Below, piece by piece: positions 8,900 to 18,170 of a stretch of 64,000 nucleotides of DNA (positions are counted from its first letter, which is position 1; each line of letters opens with the position of its first letter). Location: positions 279,255-343,254 of the forward strand of contig NZ_LQBQ01000034.1 in NCBI RefSeq assembly GCF_001507595.1. The letters are read 5' to 3'. The DNA comes from Ruegeria marisrubri. GTDB taxonomy: Bacteria > Pseudomonadota > Alphaproteobacteria > Rhodobacterales > Rhodobacteraceae. The notes below the pieces were generated by a model. It made no database searches. It was given only the letters and a program-made list of their open reading frames with translations, and had not been told where the DNA came from. Position numbers and translations under genes: made by a program.

Positions 8900-9409
8900 T
8901 CAGCTACAGTCCAGCGGCACCGCGAAACCGGAAGCCCGGCTGCTTGACCCCTTCTTGTAGACGTCGCCGGCGGGGAGACACCCAGTCAACCGCTGAACAC
9001 GACTGCCGAATTTCGGACCGACCGAACTGTCGATCTTACTGCTGTCCCCTTCCGGCGCGCGCAGAACTGCATAGAGGGTATCGTTCACCTGAACCGTGCT
9101 CAGCATGAGATTCCTGTCCTCGGCCGTGACCTCGACGGCGCTACCCGGTGTGCGCCCGCCGTTGTCGACAGCGACCCCGGCCATCTTGTCCGGTTCCGTC
9201 TGGTCGGTGCTGACTCGGATCGTCGGCACACCGGCCAGTTCAGCCGGAATGTTTACGTCTTTGGCGACATAGGCTGCAGCCCCCGCCTGCAAGGCGGTTG
9301 TTCTGGGCTCACCATCCAAGCCGGTGAAACCTACGCCTTCACGGTCCCAGATATCTTCACAGGCCGAGAGAGCAACGAATGCGATTGCGGGCAACAGGAT
9401 TTTTTTCAT
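8900..9409 (-). CDS. Small lipoprotein of unknown function
   Basis: A 169-aa protein starting MKKILLPAIAFVALSAC, a signal peptide with a lipobox (LSAC) ending at Cys17, so it is probably an outer- or inner-membrane lipoprotein. The mature part has no domain I recognise. It has two late cysteines (TGCLPAG and the C-terminal LDCS) that could form a disulphide. A TTG three codons upstream is open but ATG at 9409 gives the canonical lipoprotein start. It stands alone; the 215 bases between the BI-1 terminator and its stop hold nothing I can name. Confidence 0.7.
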   Translation of the reverse strand: MKKILLPAIAFVALSACEDIWDREGVGFTGLDGEPRTTALQAGAAAYVAKDVNIPAELAGVPTIRVSTDQTEPDKMAGVAVDNGGRTPGSAVEVTAEDRNLMLSTVQVNDTLYAVLRAPEGDSSKIDSSVGPKFGSRVQRLTGCLPAGDVYKKGSSSRASGFAVPLDCS

Positions 9410-9603
9410 GACAGTCAACGTTTTGTGGCGATCTGATGAACCGTAACTGCACGCGGGACATCATAGCAACCCAGTAGCAAGGCGATTGAGTCGACAGCTG
9501 ATGCTTGTCTGCAACGGATGGAGAGCCTGAAATTTCAGTTCACTCTACCCCGCTTCGCCGGCGCATAGCCCTGATGGCAACGGGATCAACACAAAAACAA
9601 GAG

Positions 9604-9631
9604 AAAGGGCCCTGCCTCGGCAGGACCCTTT
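9604..9631 (-). terminator. Rho-independent terminator of rpmG
   Basis: Read on the minus strand, AAAGGG-T-CCTGCC pairs with GGCAGG-G-CCCTTT (one mismatch), followed by TCTCTTGTTTTTG. It lies 29 bases downstream of the rpmG stop. Confidence 0.85.
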
Positions 9632-9659
9632 CCCGGAACACTTCGAACTTGAAGACAGC

Positions 9660-9827
9660 TTACTTGATCTTGCCTTCCTTGTACTCGACATGCTTGCGAG
9701 CGACCGGATCGTATTTGCGAACGGTCATTTTCTCGGTCATGGTGCGAGCGTTTTTCTTGGTCACGTAGAAGTGGCCCGTGCCCGCGGTCGAGTTCAGACG
9801 GATCTTGATTGTCGTCGGCTTCGCCAT
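9660..9827 (-). CDS. rpmG: 50S ribosomal protein L33
   Basis: 55 aa, full length for bacterial L33: begins [20 protein letters not shown], then [14 protein letters not shown] and ends EYKEGKIK. It lacks the CxxC pairs, so it is the zinc-independent (C-) form. The start ATG at 9827 has CAGGAGATAACC upstream. The minus-strand open frame extends far beyond but only these codons belong to L33. Single-gene unit with its own terminator, as usual in alphaproteobacteria. Confidence 0.97.
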   Translation of the reverse strand: MAKPTTIKIRLNSTAGTGHFYVTKKNARTMTEKMTVRKYDPVARKHVEYKEGKIK

Positions 9828-10142
9828 GGTTATCTCCTGCGTCCGAAAAGGCAGGGGCCTTTCGGTTGAATTCCTATGAGCGTGCGCTTTTACCCGCCTT
9901 GCAGAGCGAGTCAACCGGAATCCGCGGTCACAGCGCGGAAAATCCGGGGACTGGCAGGATTTCCCACGCCAAAAGATATATCTACTTTGGCAAATTTGGC
10001 CGGATACCCTGTTTCGTGGTAGAGTGCGCCAAGCACTCCAAGCCGGACAAATCCGATCCGGTCCGGATGGCCGGGGCACCTTCTCAGGGAAAGATGCGTT
10101 TCGAGAGCATTTCGTTGCGCGGTCATTTTTTGGGGGGAACTC
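9828..10142. other. Divergent intergenic region, rpmG / DUF1326
   Basis: 315 bases without a gene. It must hold the rpmG promoter on the left side and that of the DUF1326 cluster on the right. An AT-rich patch (AAAAGATATATCTAC) sits near 9973-9987 and is itself a partial palindrome. I can assign no promoter with confidence. Confidence 0.4.
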
Positions 10143-10778
10143 ATGACAGAATGGACTATTGAGGCCGAAGAACTCGCCAATTGCAACTGCAACTTCGGTT
10201 GCCCTTGCCAGTTCAGCGTTCTGCCAAACCACGGCAACTGCGAGGCGGTCGTCGTTTACGACATCAAGACCGGACATTACGGAGACACGAAGCTTGATGG
10301 GTTGCGCGCGGCCGGTGTCTACTACTGGCCCGGTCCGATCCACGAAGGCAACGGCCAGATGCAGATCATAATCGACGAGAAGGCCGACACGGACCAGAGG
10401 GCGGCGCTCGAGGCGATCATCAAGGGCGAAGACACCGACGAAATGGCGACCATGTGGTTCGTCTTCAGCGCGATGTGCCCGACCAAGCATGAAACGCTCT
10501 ATGCGCCCATCGAAGTGGACTGGAGCAGGGAAGAGCGCTTGGGCCATGCCAAGGTCGGTGGCGTGTTCGATGTCAGCGTTGCGCCGATCCCGAACATCGT
10601 GAGTGGCGATCCTCATCGCGCCTCGATCCTTTTGCCAAACGGGTTCGAATTCAGGCAGGCCGAAGTGGCATCCGGCTCCGCCAAGACCACGGGGGGCGCG
10701 ATCAGCCTGACTTTCGACGCAACCCATGCGCATCTTGCGCAACTGAACCTGTCCGGGCATGGCGTCCTCGGCGCGTGA
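10143..10778 (+). CDS. DUF1326 domain protein
   Basis: 211 aa, DUF1326 family over nearly the whole length. It opens with a cysteine-rich signature ([20 protein letters not shown]) that looks like a metal or redox site, and has [18 protein letters not shown] in the middle. No signal peptide, so cytoplasmic. The family has no established function but is repeatedly found beside DUF2182 membrane proteins, as here: the next gene overlaps it by 20 bases, which implies translational coupling and a shared role. Metal handling is a reasonable guess from the cysteines but nothing more. Confidence 0.85.
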   Translation: MTEWTIEAEELANCNCNFGCPCQFSVLPNHGNCEAVVVYDIKTGHYGDTKLDGLRAAGVYYWPGPIHEGNGQMQIIIDEKADTDQRAALEAIIKGEDTDEMATMWFVFSAMCPTKHETLYAPIEVDWSREERLGHAKVGGVFDVSVAPIPNIVSGDPHRASILLPNGFEFRQAEVASGSAKTTGGAISLTFDATHAHLAQLNLSGHGVLGA

Positions 10779-11625
10779 AAACACCGGAGCGCCCCCCGGC
10801 CCTTCGGTTCCGGGGCCGGTCGAGCATCTGCTGCGGCACGACCGGTGGATCGTTCTTGGCAGCGTCACCCTGATCGTCGTCGGGGCGGCGTGGTACACCA
10901 TCGCCGGGGTCGGCATGAACATGTCTGCCATCGAGATGACCCGCATGGCCCGCCCGGTCGGCAAGCCGATGGAGATGGGCGGCGCGGCGGCGTGGTCGCT
11001 GCGCTACGGCGTTCTCGTTTTCCTGATGTGGTGGGTCATGATGATTGCAATGATGACCCCGAGCGCCGCGCCAACGCTGTTGCTGTATGCCGCGATCAAG
11101 AGGATGGGCCCGGATCGTGCGCGGGCCCGTCAGCTCGGCATGTTCTTCCTGTCGGGGTATCTGCTGATCTGGGCCCTTTTCAGCCTTGTCGCAACGCTGT
11201 TGCAATGGGGGCTGGAAAACACCGGTCACGTCAACGGCCCGATGATGACGATCCGCTCTCAGTGGTTTGCAGGTGCTGTCCTGATCGCGGCCGGGGTCTA
11301 TCAGTTCTCGCCCCTCAAGAGGGTCTGCCTGCATCATTGCCGCAGCCCCGCGCATTTCCTGTCCGCACACGGCCGACCGGGGCGCTGGGGCGCCCTGCGT
11401 ACCGGGGCGCATCATGGCAGCTACTGCCTGGGCTGCTGCTGGGCCTTGATGGCGTTGCTTTTCGTGGGTGGCATCATGAACCTCTACTGGATCGTAGGCA
11501 TCGCTCTGTATGTGGCGGCCGAAAAGCTGCTTCCGCGCGCACGGTGGTTCGTTCCGCTGACGGGCGCGGCTCTCGTCTGCTTTGGCACCTATCTGATTTC
11601 GACCTCGGTGTTTGCCGCAGCTTGA
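10759..11625 (+). CDS. DUF2182 predicted metal-binding membrane protein
   Basis: 288 aa with about six membrane helices. Typical DUF2182 features are [13 protein letters not shown] in the first periplasmic loop and the methionine-rich helix [16 protein letters not shown]. Also present are [14 protein letters not shown], and [17 protein letters not shown], a membrane CxxCC. The density of Met, His and Cys within and beside the helices suggests a transition-metal ligand set. It overlaps the DUF1326 gene by 20 bases and is followed 70 bases later by a GYD protein, so the three are probably one unit. Actual substrate unknown. Confidence 0.85.
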   Translation: MASSARENTGAPPGPSVPGPVEHLLRHDRWIVLGSVTLIVVGAAWYTIAGVGMNMSAIEMTRMARPVGKPMEMGGAAAWSLRYGVLVFLMWWVMMIAMMTPSAAPTLLLYAAIKRMGPDRARARQLGMFFLSGYLLIWALFSLVATLLQWGLENTGHVNGPMMTIRSQWFAGAVLIAAGVYQFSPLKRVCLHHCRSPAHFLSAHGRPGRWGALRTGAHHGSYCLGCCWALMALLFVGGIMNLYWIVGIALYVAAEKLLPRARWFVPLTGAALVCFGTYLISTSVFAAA

Positions 11626-11695
11626 AGCGTCGCCCCGACCGCCGAGGCCGGGGTGGTTCCAATATCCAAATGATTTTTGCAAGGAGGAAACACCA

Positions 11696-12028
11696 ATGCC
11701 TTTGTTCATTACCTACGCGTCCTACTCTCAGGCCGGGATCAAGGGGCTGATGAAGAAGCCCGAGAACCGCGCAGCAGCGATTCAGTCGCTGCTGGACAAG
11801 GTCGGCGGAAAGGTCGTCGCGCTTTACATGACGACCGGCCGCAATGACGTCGTTCTGGTCAGCGAGGCGCCGGACGGAACGGACACTGTTGCCGTCGGCA
11901 TGGCCGTGGCCGCATCGGGTTCCGTGTCGGACGTGGAAACCGTTCGCGCCTGGACCGGCGACGAGTTCACCGAGATCGCCAAGAAAGCGGCCAGCCTGAC
12001 CGGGGCCTACGCGCCGCCGGGCTCGTAA
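11696..12028 (+). CDS. GYD-domain protein
   Basis: 110 aa, GYD family (ferredoxin-like, dimeric alpha/beta barrel-type). The start MPLFITYASYSQAGIKGLMK and the block ALYMTTGRNDVVLVSEAPDG are typical; here the name-giving GYD triplet reads GRND. ATG at 11696 has a textbook AAGGAGG; the frame open to 11612 is not family-like. It follows the DUF2182 gene and ends just before the 3' end of rnpB on the other strand. Function of the family is unknown. Confidence 0.85.
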   Translation: MPLFITYASYSQAGIKGLMKKPENRAAAIQSLLDKVGGKVVALYMTTGRNDVVLVSEAPDGTDTVAVGMAVAASGSVSDVETVRAWTGDEFTEIAKKAASLTGAYAPPGS

Positions 12029-12036
12029 AGGGAATA

Positions 12037-12433
12037 ACGCGCGGAGGGCCTGTAAGCCGGATCCTGTTCCGGGGTTGCCCCCTTCGATGACCATTCCTCT
12101 AGGCCGTGCATTGCTGCGCGGCTCAAGCTGCCAACCCGATCCCTCTCGGCCAAGGCGCGCCTAGCGGCGGTTTCGGCTGGCGCCGACCTGCCCGCGTGGG
12201 GATCCTATTCGGCATTGCTCCCGGTGGGGCTTGCCGTGCCACCCCTGTCGCCAGGGGCGCGGTGGGCTCTTACCCCACCGTTTCACCCTTACCCCGCCAA
12301 GGCGGGGCGGTTTGATTTCTGTGGCGCTTTCCGTCGGGTTTCCCCGCCCGGGCGTTACCCGGCACCGTTGCCTCGTGGAGTCCGGACTTTCCTCTCGGGC
12401 GTTCGCCCCAGCGGCCATCCGGCCCTCCGCGCA
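12037..12433 (-). ncRNA. rnpB: RNase P RNA, bacterial class A
   Basis: Catalytic RNA of ribonuclease P (tRNA 5' maturation). On the minus strand it has the universal 5' block GAGGAAAGTCCGGACTCC and the 3' block ACAGGATCCGGCTTACAG, which build the conserved core. The ends GCGCGGAGGGCC and GGCCCTCCGCGC pair as the P1 helix. The AGGAATG/AGCAATGC-type internal blocks and a GGTAAGG-GTGAAA element also fit. Length about 395 nt. Ends are placed from P1 pairing and are good to a few bases. It lies 10 bases after the stop of the amidase gene on the same strand. Confidence 0.95.
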
Positions 12434-12442
12434 AAACAGCAG

Positions 12443-13144
12443 TTATGTGGTGGGCCACTCCCGGTCAAGGGCCAGCGCCCTCAGCATTGCACGATCGGCG
12501 GCCTGCTCGGGGCCACGCGCCCAAGGGCGGTAGCGCATCCGCACCGCCTGCAAGAGCGCATGCGGATCATCCGATCCGGTATAGCCTGCGGCATGGGCCA
12601 GTTCTTGGATTGGTTCCGACCCAGCTTCGGCAGAACGATTCGCGGGCGGAGTGGCGCGCGCCAGGCCCAGCCGCGCCAGCCGCGCCCAGTCGAACCTTGC
12701 CCCCGGATCCTGCTTGCGGCCCGGCGCCGTGTCGGAATGGCCGATCACGCCCTCTGGCGCGATACCCCAACGGGGCAACATCTGCGACAGAAGCTGCTCG
12801 AGCACGGACATCTGGGCATCGGAAAACGGGTGGGTCCCTAGGTTGTCCAACTCGATGCCGATCGAGCGCGAGTTGATGTCCTCGAGCCCATGCCAGCTGC
12901 CGACGCCGGCATGCCAGGCGCGGTCCTCTTCGCGCACCATCTGCCAAAGCCGGCCGTCACCGCCGATCAGGTAATGCGCCGACACCTCGGCCTGCGGATC
13001 ACATAGACGTTCAAGCGCCGCCTCGGCGCTGACCATGGCGGTGTAATGGATCACGACCAGAGAGGGCCGCAGCCCATCGCGGCGCGGTCCGAAATTCGGT
13101 GACGGGCGCCAGATCGGCCGCGGGTGCTCAGTTGTTGACGGCAC
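12443..13144 (-). CDS. N-acetylmuramoyl-L-alanine amidase, AmpD-like
   Basis: Zinc amidase (Amidase_2/PGRP fold) cleaving the lactyl-peptide bond of murein fragments. Landmarks are RPSLVVIHYTAM (first zinc His), EVSAHYLIGGDGRLWQMV, DRAWHAGVGSWHGLEDINSR, SIGIELDN, and EGVIGHSDTAPGRKQDPG (second His and the DPG of AmpD). No signal peptide, so it is probably the cytosolic recycling enzyme. The start is uncertain: the next in-frame ATG is too far inside the domain. I take the GTG at 13144, which gives 233 aa and overlaps the upstream lipoprotein gene by 17 bases. The frame stays open much further upstream inside that gene. Confidence 0.85.
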   Translation of the reverse strand: MPSTTEHPRPIWRPSPNFGPRRDGLRPSLVVIHYTAMVSAEAALERLCDPQAEVSAHYLIGGDGRLWQMVREEDRAWHAGVGSWHGLEDINSRSIGIELDNLGTHPFSDAQMSVLEQLLSQMLPRWGIAPEGVIGHSDTAPGRKQDPGARFDWARLARLGLARATPPANRSAEAGSEPIQELAHAAGYTGSDDPHALLQAVRMRYRPWARGPEQAADRAMLRALALDREWPTT

Positions 13145-13874
13145 GACGGAACGGGCTGGGGTCCCAACCGCAGGCGAAACCATCGCCATCCGGGTCCAGA
13201 CCCTTGCGGTCACGCTGCGGACCGCCGCTTTCAAGGAAGGCGATCTGAGCCTGATCCGGAGACGGATACTTGGCGCAGTTGCGTTGCGCCTTGGCCAGCA
13301 GGTTGAAGCCCGAGCGGCTGTACAGCTGCGTTCCCACCGGATGCGAGGTGCTGAGGGCGTATTGCACGATGTTGGGCTGTGCGTCACCGCTGCGCTCGGG
13401 AATGGCGGTCGGAGCAACCACCTCGTAATTCGCCTTGTTCCGCTCGATGCGTGCGGCATCGCTTTCGATCGTCTGGCGGCTGGAGACCGCTTCGAAATCC
13501 TGCTCGTCCGAGATGCCGGGATTGTTCGGATCGACGACCTGCGGCAGCGGCGCGGCAGAGTTCGGCGCCGAGGTGCTGGCCAGGGCTGCCGCCGTCTGGT
13601 TGGCAATGTCCTGCGCGCTGGCATCCGACGCCGTTCCGGCCGCCAGAGACTGCTGCGTTCCGTAGGGGTCGCTGAACCCGTCGGTCGAGGGCGCCCCCTC
13701 GGACGAAATCACCGCGGGCGGAAACAGAGGGTTGCCAGCAACGCCCTGCCCGGCCAACTGCGCCTCGCGCTGCGCCTGGTATTGCGGCGTGTTGAACCCT
13801 GTGCCTGCAACCGGCGTCACCGTTTCGCAGGCCGCCAACAGGCCAATCGCGGGAATCAAAAGGAATGCACGCAT
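13128..13874 (-). CDS. Lipoprotein with excalibur-like C-terminus
   Basis: 248 aa. Signal peptide MRAFLLIPAIGLLAAC with lipobox LAAC (Cys16), a long low-complexity Ala/Ser/Gln/Pro-rich middle (about residues 25-135), and a compact end. The end has NCAKYPSPDQAQIAFLESGG and DPDGDGFACGWDPSPFR. DxDxDGxAC is the calcium-binding motif of excalibur domains, with the paired Cys. Probably an envelope lipoprotein reaching into the periplasm. Its stop overlaps the proposed start of the AmpD-like amidase, suggesting a coupled cell-wall function. The role is not established. Confidence 0.8.
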   Translation of the reverse strand: MRAFLLIPAIGLLAACETVTPVAGTGFNTPQYQAQREAQLAGQGVAGNPLFPPAVISSEGAPSTDGFSDPYGTQQSLAAGTASDASAQDIANQTAAALASTSAPNSAAPLPQVVDPNNPGISDEQDFEAVSSRQTIESDAARIERNKANYEVVAPTAIPERSGDAQPNIVQYALSTSHPVGTQLYSRSGFNLLAKAQRNCAKYPSPDQAQIAFLESGGPQRDRKGLDPDGDGFACGWDPSPFRRAVNN

Positions 13875-13913
13875 TCTACCAGCCTCGTTCTTATTTCCTG
13901 CCTTCCGATCGGC

Positions 13914-15401
13914 TTACCACCATTTCCCCGGCTTCGCCACAAACCCGGCTGCATTTTCAAGCGCATAGGCGGTGTTGAGCAGATCGCCCTCTTCCCACGG
14001 ACGGCCGATCAGTTGCAGCCCCAGCGGCAGCCCCTGCTTGTCCAGACCGGCCGGAACCGAGATCCCCGGCAGACCGGCAAGGTTCACCGTCACGGTGAAG
14101 ACGTCGTTGAGATACATCTGCACCGGATCGGCCTCGGTCATCTCGCCCAGCCCGAAGGCCGCCGACGGCGTGGCCGGGGTCAGGATCGCATCGACGCCTG
14201 CGGCGAACACGTCCTCAAAGTCTTTCTTGATCAGGGTCCGCACCTTGCGGGCGCGGTTGTAATAGGCGTCGTAGAAACCCGCCGACAACACATAGGTGCC
14301 GACCATCACCCGGCGCTGCACCTCGTGACCAAAGCCCTCGGCGCGGGTCTTTTCATACATCTCGGTGATGCCGTCGCCCTGCGCCAACTGCGCCCGGCGG
14401 CCATATCGCACGCCGTCATAGCGCGCCAGGTTCGACGAGGCCTCGGCGGGCGCGATCACGTAATAGGCGGGCAGCGCGTATTTGGTGTGCGGCAGCGAGA
14501 TATCGACGATCTCGGCCCCTGCGTCGCGCAGCATTTCGGCGCCATCGGCCCAGAGCTTTTCGATCTCGGCGGGCATGCCGTCCATCCGGTATTCCTTGGG
14601 GATGCCGATCTTCTTGCCTTTGATGTCGCCGGTCAGCATCGCCTCGAAATTCGGCACCGGAATGTCGGCGCTGGTCGAATCCTTGGGGTCATGCCCGCAC
14701 ATCGCCTCGAGCATGATGGCGGCGTCGCGCACGTTCTTGGTCATCGGGCCCGCCTGATCCAGCGAGGACGCGAAGGCCACGATGCCCCAGCGCGAGCAAC
14801 GGCCATAGGTCGGCTTGATGCCGGTGATGCCGGTGAAGGCGGCAGGCTGGCGGATCGAGCCGCCGGTATCGGTGCCGGTGGCCGCAAGGCACAGATCGGC
14901 AGCAACGGCAGCCGCCGACCCGCCCGACGAACCGCCGGGAGTCAGTTGCGTGTCGTCATTGCCGCGCCGCCACGGGCTGACCGCGTTGCCATAGACCGAG
15001 GTTTCGTTGGACGAGCCCATGGCAAATTCGTCCATGTTCAGCTTGCCCAGCATCACCGCGCCCGCATCGGCCAGTTGCTGCGACACGGTGGATTCATACT
15101 CGGGCTTGAAGCCTTCCAGGATACGGCTGGCCGCCTGGCTGGGCACGCCCTTGGTGCAGAACAGGTCCTTGATGCCGATCGGCAGACCGCACATGGCGGG
15201 CGCGTCGCCGGCCTTGATGCGCTCGTCGGCGGCCTTGGCGCGCTCCAGCGCGATCTCGGGCGTCTTGTGGACGAAGGCATTGAGCGCATCGGCCGCGTCG
15301 ATGGCCTTGAGGCAGGCCTCGGTCAGCTCGACCGAGGTGGTTTCACCCTTGCGCAGCGCGTCGCGGGCCTCGGCAAGGCCCAGTTTGTTCAGATCGCTCA
15401 T
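13914..15401 (-). CDS. gatA: Asp/Glu-tRNA(Asn/Gln) amidotransferase subunit A
   Basis: 495 aa, the normal length for GatA, the amidase that releases ammonia from glutamine for transamidation of mischarged Glu-tRNA(Gln)/Asp-tRNA(Asn). The amidase signature is complete: Lys in [30 protein letters not shown], and [20 protein letters not shown] with the Ser-cisSer pair, followed by [18 protein letters not shown]. It lies 3 bases downstream of gatC on the same strand, so the two are co-transcribed and likely coupled. gatB is not in this window, as is common in Rhodobacteraceae. Confidence 0.97.
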   Translation of the reverse strand: MSDLNKLGLAEARDALRKGETTSVELTEACLKAIDAADALNAFVHKTPEIALERAKAADERIKAGDAPAMCGLPIGIKDLFCTKGVPSQAASRILEGFKPEYESTVSQQLADAGAVMLGKLNMDEFAMGSSNETSVYGNAVSPWRRGNDDTQLTPGGSSGGSAAAVAADLCLAATGTDTGGSIRQPAAFTGITGIKPTYGRCSRWGIVAFASSLDQAGPMTKNVRDAAIMLEAMCGHDPKDSTSADIPVPNFEAMLTGDIKGKKIGIPKEYRMDGMPAEIEKLWADGAEMLRDAGAEIVDISLPHTKYALPAYYVIAPAEASSNLARYDGVRYGRRAQLAQGDGITEMYEKTRAEGFGHEVQRRVMVGTYVLSAGFYDAYYNRARKVRTLIKKDFEDVFAAGVDAILTPATPSAAFGLGEMTEADPVQMYLNDVFTVTVNLAGLPGISVPAGLDKQGLPLGLQLIGRPWEEGDLLNTAYALENAAGFVAKPGKWW

Positions 15402-15404
15402 GTC

Positions 15405-15692
15405 TTACTCCACCACCTTCGGAACCGCGAAAAAGCCCTCGCGCGCGTCGGGGGCATTGGACAGGATCTTGTCCTGCATGTTCCCGTCGGTCACCACGTC
15501 CTCGCGGCGCTTGAGCCGCATCGGCGTCACCGAGACCATCGGCTCGACTCCTTCGACGTCAACTTCGTTCAGCTGTTCGATGAACCCCAGGATCGTGTTG
15601 AACTCCGAGGCCAGCGCGGGCAGCGCGTCATCCTCGACCTTGATCCGGGCCAGTTTGGCCACCTTGGCGGCAGTGCTTTGGTCAATCGACAT
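15405..15692 (-). CDS. gatC: Asp/Glu-tRNA(Asn/Gln) amidotransferase subunit C
   Basis: 95 aa, full length. Begins MSIDQSTAAKVAKLARIKVE, the usual GatC N-terminal helix, followed by LASEFNTILGFIEQLNEVDV and VEPMVSVTPMRLKRREDVV. It acts as the belt stabilising GatA and GatB. First gene of a gatC-gatA operon. ATG at 15692 has GAGGGTTTCCC upstream. Confidence 0.96.
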   Translation of the reverse strand: MSIDQSTAAKVAKLARIKVEDDALPALASEFNTILGFIEQLNEVDVEGVEPMVSVTPMRLKRREDVVTDGNMQDKILSNAPDAREGFFAVPKVVE

Positions 15693-15758
15693 GGGAAACC
15701 CTCGTATGCGTTAGGGGGCATTTACCGCCGCTGGTCTCCGGTCGCAAGGGCGCAGCAC

Positions 15759-17063
15759 TCAGGCGGCGGTCAAAGACTGCCCGCCGAGGCCCCGAACCCC
15801 CTGCGCCCGAAGCGACGCGACCAGTTCTTCGTGGCCCACCTGCTGCACCGGCACACCCTCGCGCAGCGCCAGCCAGGCCGCCGTTCCGGTCGCCTGCCCC
15901 ATCGCCATGCACTGAGGCATACCCCGGACCGAGGCAAAGGCCGTGGGATCGGCCGACAGGATGCGCCCCGCAAACATCAGGTTTTCGATCCGTCGCGGCA
16001 CCAGAGACCGGAAGGGAATGGTGTAATAGCCGCCCTCTTCGACCATCGCATCATGGGTCATTTCGCTTGAACCGCGCATCACGTCGTCGATCGGGTTGTC
16101 ACAACAGACGATGCCATCGGGAAACCTGGTGCCCGCCGCCAGATCGGCGCCGGTGACCCGGTAGAGACCTTCCAGCTTGCGCGTCTCGCGCACGCCGACC
16201 GTCGGCCCGAGGTTCATCATGAAGGCGTTTTCGAATCCCGGCACGTCGCTGCGCAGGAACTGGGCCAACTGATGACAGCGCCGCCGCCCCTCCTGCGTGG
16301 CGCGGGTGATGTCCGCCGGATCGGTGCCGTCCACCCCACGGATCGCGACCGAGTTGCAGAACACGGTATCCCGGTGAAACCCGCGCATCAGGTAGAGCTG
16401 CGCCAGATCGGGATGCAGGCGGCCTTGGGCAATGCCCTTTGCGGCATGGCGGCGGAAATATGGATCGTTCTCGGCAAAGACCCTGTCCCAGTCGGCCCCG
16501 ACCATCAGGAACGACAGCGTCACCGCCATCATGTTGCCCCGCCCGTCACCCAGCGAATAGGGCACCCCCGCCTTGGCCGAGATGTCACCGTCGCCGGAAC
16601 AGTCGATCACGATACCCGCCCTGATCCGGTGCGGACCGGTGCGGTCAAAGAACTCGACGGCGGCAATGCGCTCTCCCTCCGTCACGGGCGCATGAGCCGT
16701 CGCGTTCAGATGCACGCGCACGCCAGCCTCTTCCAGCATCTCGAACATGACCAGCGTCGCCGTGTCCGGATCATACAGGATCTCGGGGCCGAAATTCTCA
16801 AGCGTGCAGGGGCGTTTTTCAGCCATCGGAGGGTCCATGGCAAAAAGTCGCCCCGCCAATTCCTCCATCAGCCCGCCGATCATGCGGTCCTGCGGATAGG
16901 CCGCACCCCAAGGCATGCCGGGGCAGAATGCCATCACGCCGCCGATCTTTGGACCACTTTCCAGAAGGCACACGTCCAATCCGAGCCGCCCCGCCGCCAC
17001 GGCCGCGCCGAACCCGGCCGTGCCGCCGCCGATCACAAGAACGTCCGTCTTCAATTCACTCAT
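15759..17063 (-). CDS. FAD-dependent oxidoreductase
   Basis: 434 aa with an N-terminal dinucleotide-binding motif VLVIGGGTAGFGAAVAAGRL followed by LDVCLLESGPKIGGVMAFCP, and a second FAD contact region VIDCSGDGDISAKAGVPYS. This matches the FAD_oxidored group (thiazole/succinate-dehydrogenase-like flavoproteins of unknown substrate). The C-terminal part has MFAGRILSADPTAFASVRGM, typical of that group. No signal peptide, so probably cytoplasmic. It is followed by gatC-gatA after a 66-base gap. The substrate cannot be read from the sequence. Confidence 0.85.
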   Translation of the reverse strand: MSELKTDVLVIGGGTAGFGAAVAAGRLGLDVCLLESGPKIGGVMAFCPGMPWGAAYPQDRMIGGLMEELAGRLFAMDPPMAEKRPCTLENFGPEILYDPDTATLVMFEMLEEAGVRVHLNATAHAPVTEGERIAAVEFFDRTGPHRIRAGIVIDCSGDGDISAKAGVPYSLGDGRGNMMAVTLSFLMVGADWDRVFAENDPYFRRHAAKGIAQGRLHPDLAQLYLMRGFHRDTVFCNSVAIRGVDGTDPADITRATQEGRRRCHQLAQFLRSDVPGFENAFMMNLGPTVGVRETRKLEGLYRVTGADLAAGTRFPDGIVCCDNPIDDVMRGSSEMTHDAMVEEGGYYTIPFRSLVPRRIENLMFAGRILSADPTAFASVRGMPQCMAMGQATGTAAWLALREGVPVQQVGHEELVASLRAQGVRGLGGQSLTAA

Positions 17064-17142
17064 ACCGCCCCGCCTCTCTCAGGTTTCTCCCTTTGTCGGG
17101 GCTCATCCGATATGCGTCTGCCCCGTTTGCGACAAAGCGTTC

Positions 17143-17973
17143 TCAATGGGAAGCTGTCGGACGCTCGACCGACTGCGGCCCATCCCCTGAGTGTTCAGGC
17201 GGCGACCCCCATTCGATTTCGCGAAAGTCGAAGCCCAGCGCAAGCGTCGGTTTCACCACCTCGAAGAACGGAGAAATGTCGAAGTCCCGTGGCGCGAAAA
17301 GCGAGTGATGACGGATGAGGAAAATCTCGCGGCGCGAATACTCACCCTCGCGGCCGACCTCGAAGATCTTGGGCAGGATCGGATAGCGGATCGACTGGAA
17401 CGCCTGCGCGATCAGCGACGAACAGATCGCCCGCGTGGGATCGCCCGAGCCGAAGGCCAGCATGCGCCGCCGCCACCTCACCGGCACCGGGGGCGTGGGA
17501 AAGAAATAGCGCAGCAGGTCGAAGATGTGCCGCATGTCATAGCGCAGGCCCATGCGGTCGACCATGAACCGGACGATCTGGGCCCGCTCGTCGTCATTCA
17601 GGCCGGCGGCCCGGCAGATCCGGGTGTTGTAGCAGCGGTATTTTGACAAAGGCACCGCCACGCACCCCTCGCCCAGATTCACCTCGACCAGCCTTGGCCG
17701 CTCGCCGCCGTCAGCGGGTTCCGGCAGGGCATTGCCCACGAATACCGCCGCGTGGGACCAGGTGGACTGGGTTAGATACTTGATGGCATTGGCGATACGC
17801 TCATTGCCTTCGACCAGAAGCACATCACCCGGCTTCAGGACGCGGCACAACGTGTCGAAATCCGACGGGGTATAGGGGTTGTAACCCGAACTCTTGCGCC
17901 GCAGCCTCTTGGACATCCAGTGGCCCAGCCTGTCGAGCGATCTGTCGAGGGCAGTGTCTTGTCTCGTGGTCAT
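17143..17973 (-). CDS. YiiX/YebB-like NlpC/P60-type cysteine hydrolase
   Basis: 276 aa, DUF830/YiiX-like permuted NlpC/P60 family. The catalytic elements look intact: the His in TQSTWSHAAVFVGN, the acidic VEVNLGEGCVAVPL block, and the Cys in PTRAICSSLIAQAFQSIRYP. In this permuted subgroup the His comes first and the Cys late. ATG at 17973 is chosen for its AGAGGAGCGCCG leader; the frame runs open to 18042. No signal peptide or clear membrane helix, so it may act in the cytosol on lipids or peptides. Function unproven. Confidence 0.75.
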   Translation of the reverse strand: MTTRQDTALDRSLDRLGHWMSKRLRRKSSGYNPYTPSDFDTLCRVLKPGDVLLVEGNERIANAIKYLTQSTWSHAAVFVGNALPEPADGGERPRLVEVNLGEGCVAVPLSKYRCYNTRICRAAGLNDDERAQIVRFMVDRMGLRYDMRHIFDLLRYFFPTPPVPVRWRRRMLAFGSGDPTRAICSSLIAQAFQSIRYPILPKIFEVGREGEYSRREIFLIRHHSLFAPRDFDISPFFEVVKPTLALGFDFREIEWGSPPEHSGDGPQSVERPTASH

Positions 17974-18170
17974 CGGCGCTCCTCTCCGCCATCCAGAATG
18001 CCGGAAACCGGGGCCTTGGACAAAGCCGCAAGGCCGGGACACACGCGGATATGATCACACGCGATGCGGTCCGGGCCTGCGTCGCAAAACTCGCCTGGCT
18101 CGCGCCTGAAAAGACTGGCCCTGCGGTTGCGTCATGATACTCTTTCCCAAAAGCAACCGGGAGAAATGTC

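Noticed and set aside
9660..10964. 434-codon minus-strand frame ending in L33
   Set aside because: Only the last 55 codons are rpmG; the rest is antisense to the DUF1326/DUF2182 genes.
13284..16070. 928-codon plus-strand open frame
   Set aside because: Antisense to gatA, gatC and the FAD oxidoreductase, all of which have clear family motifs.
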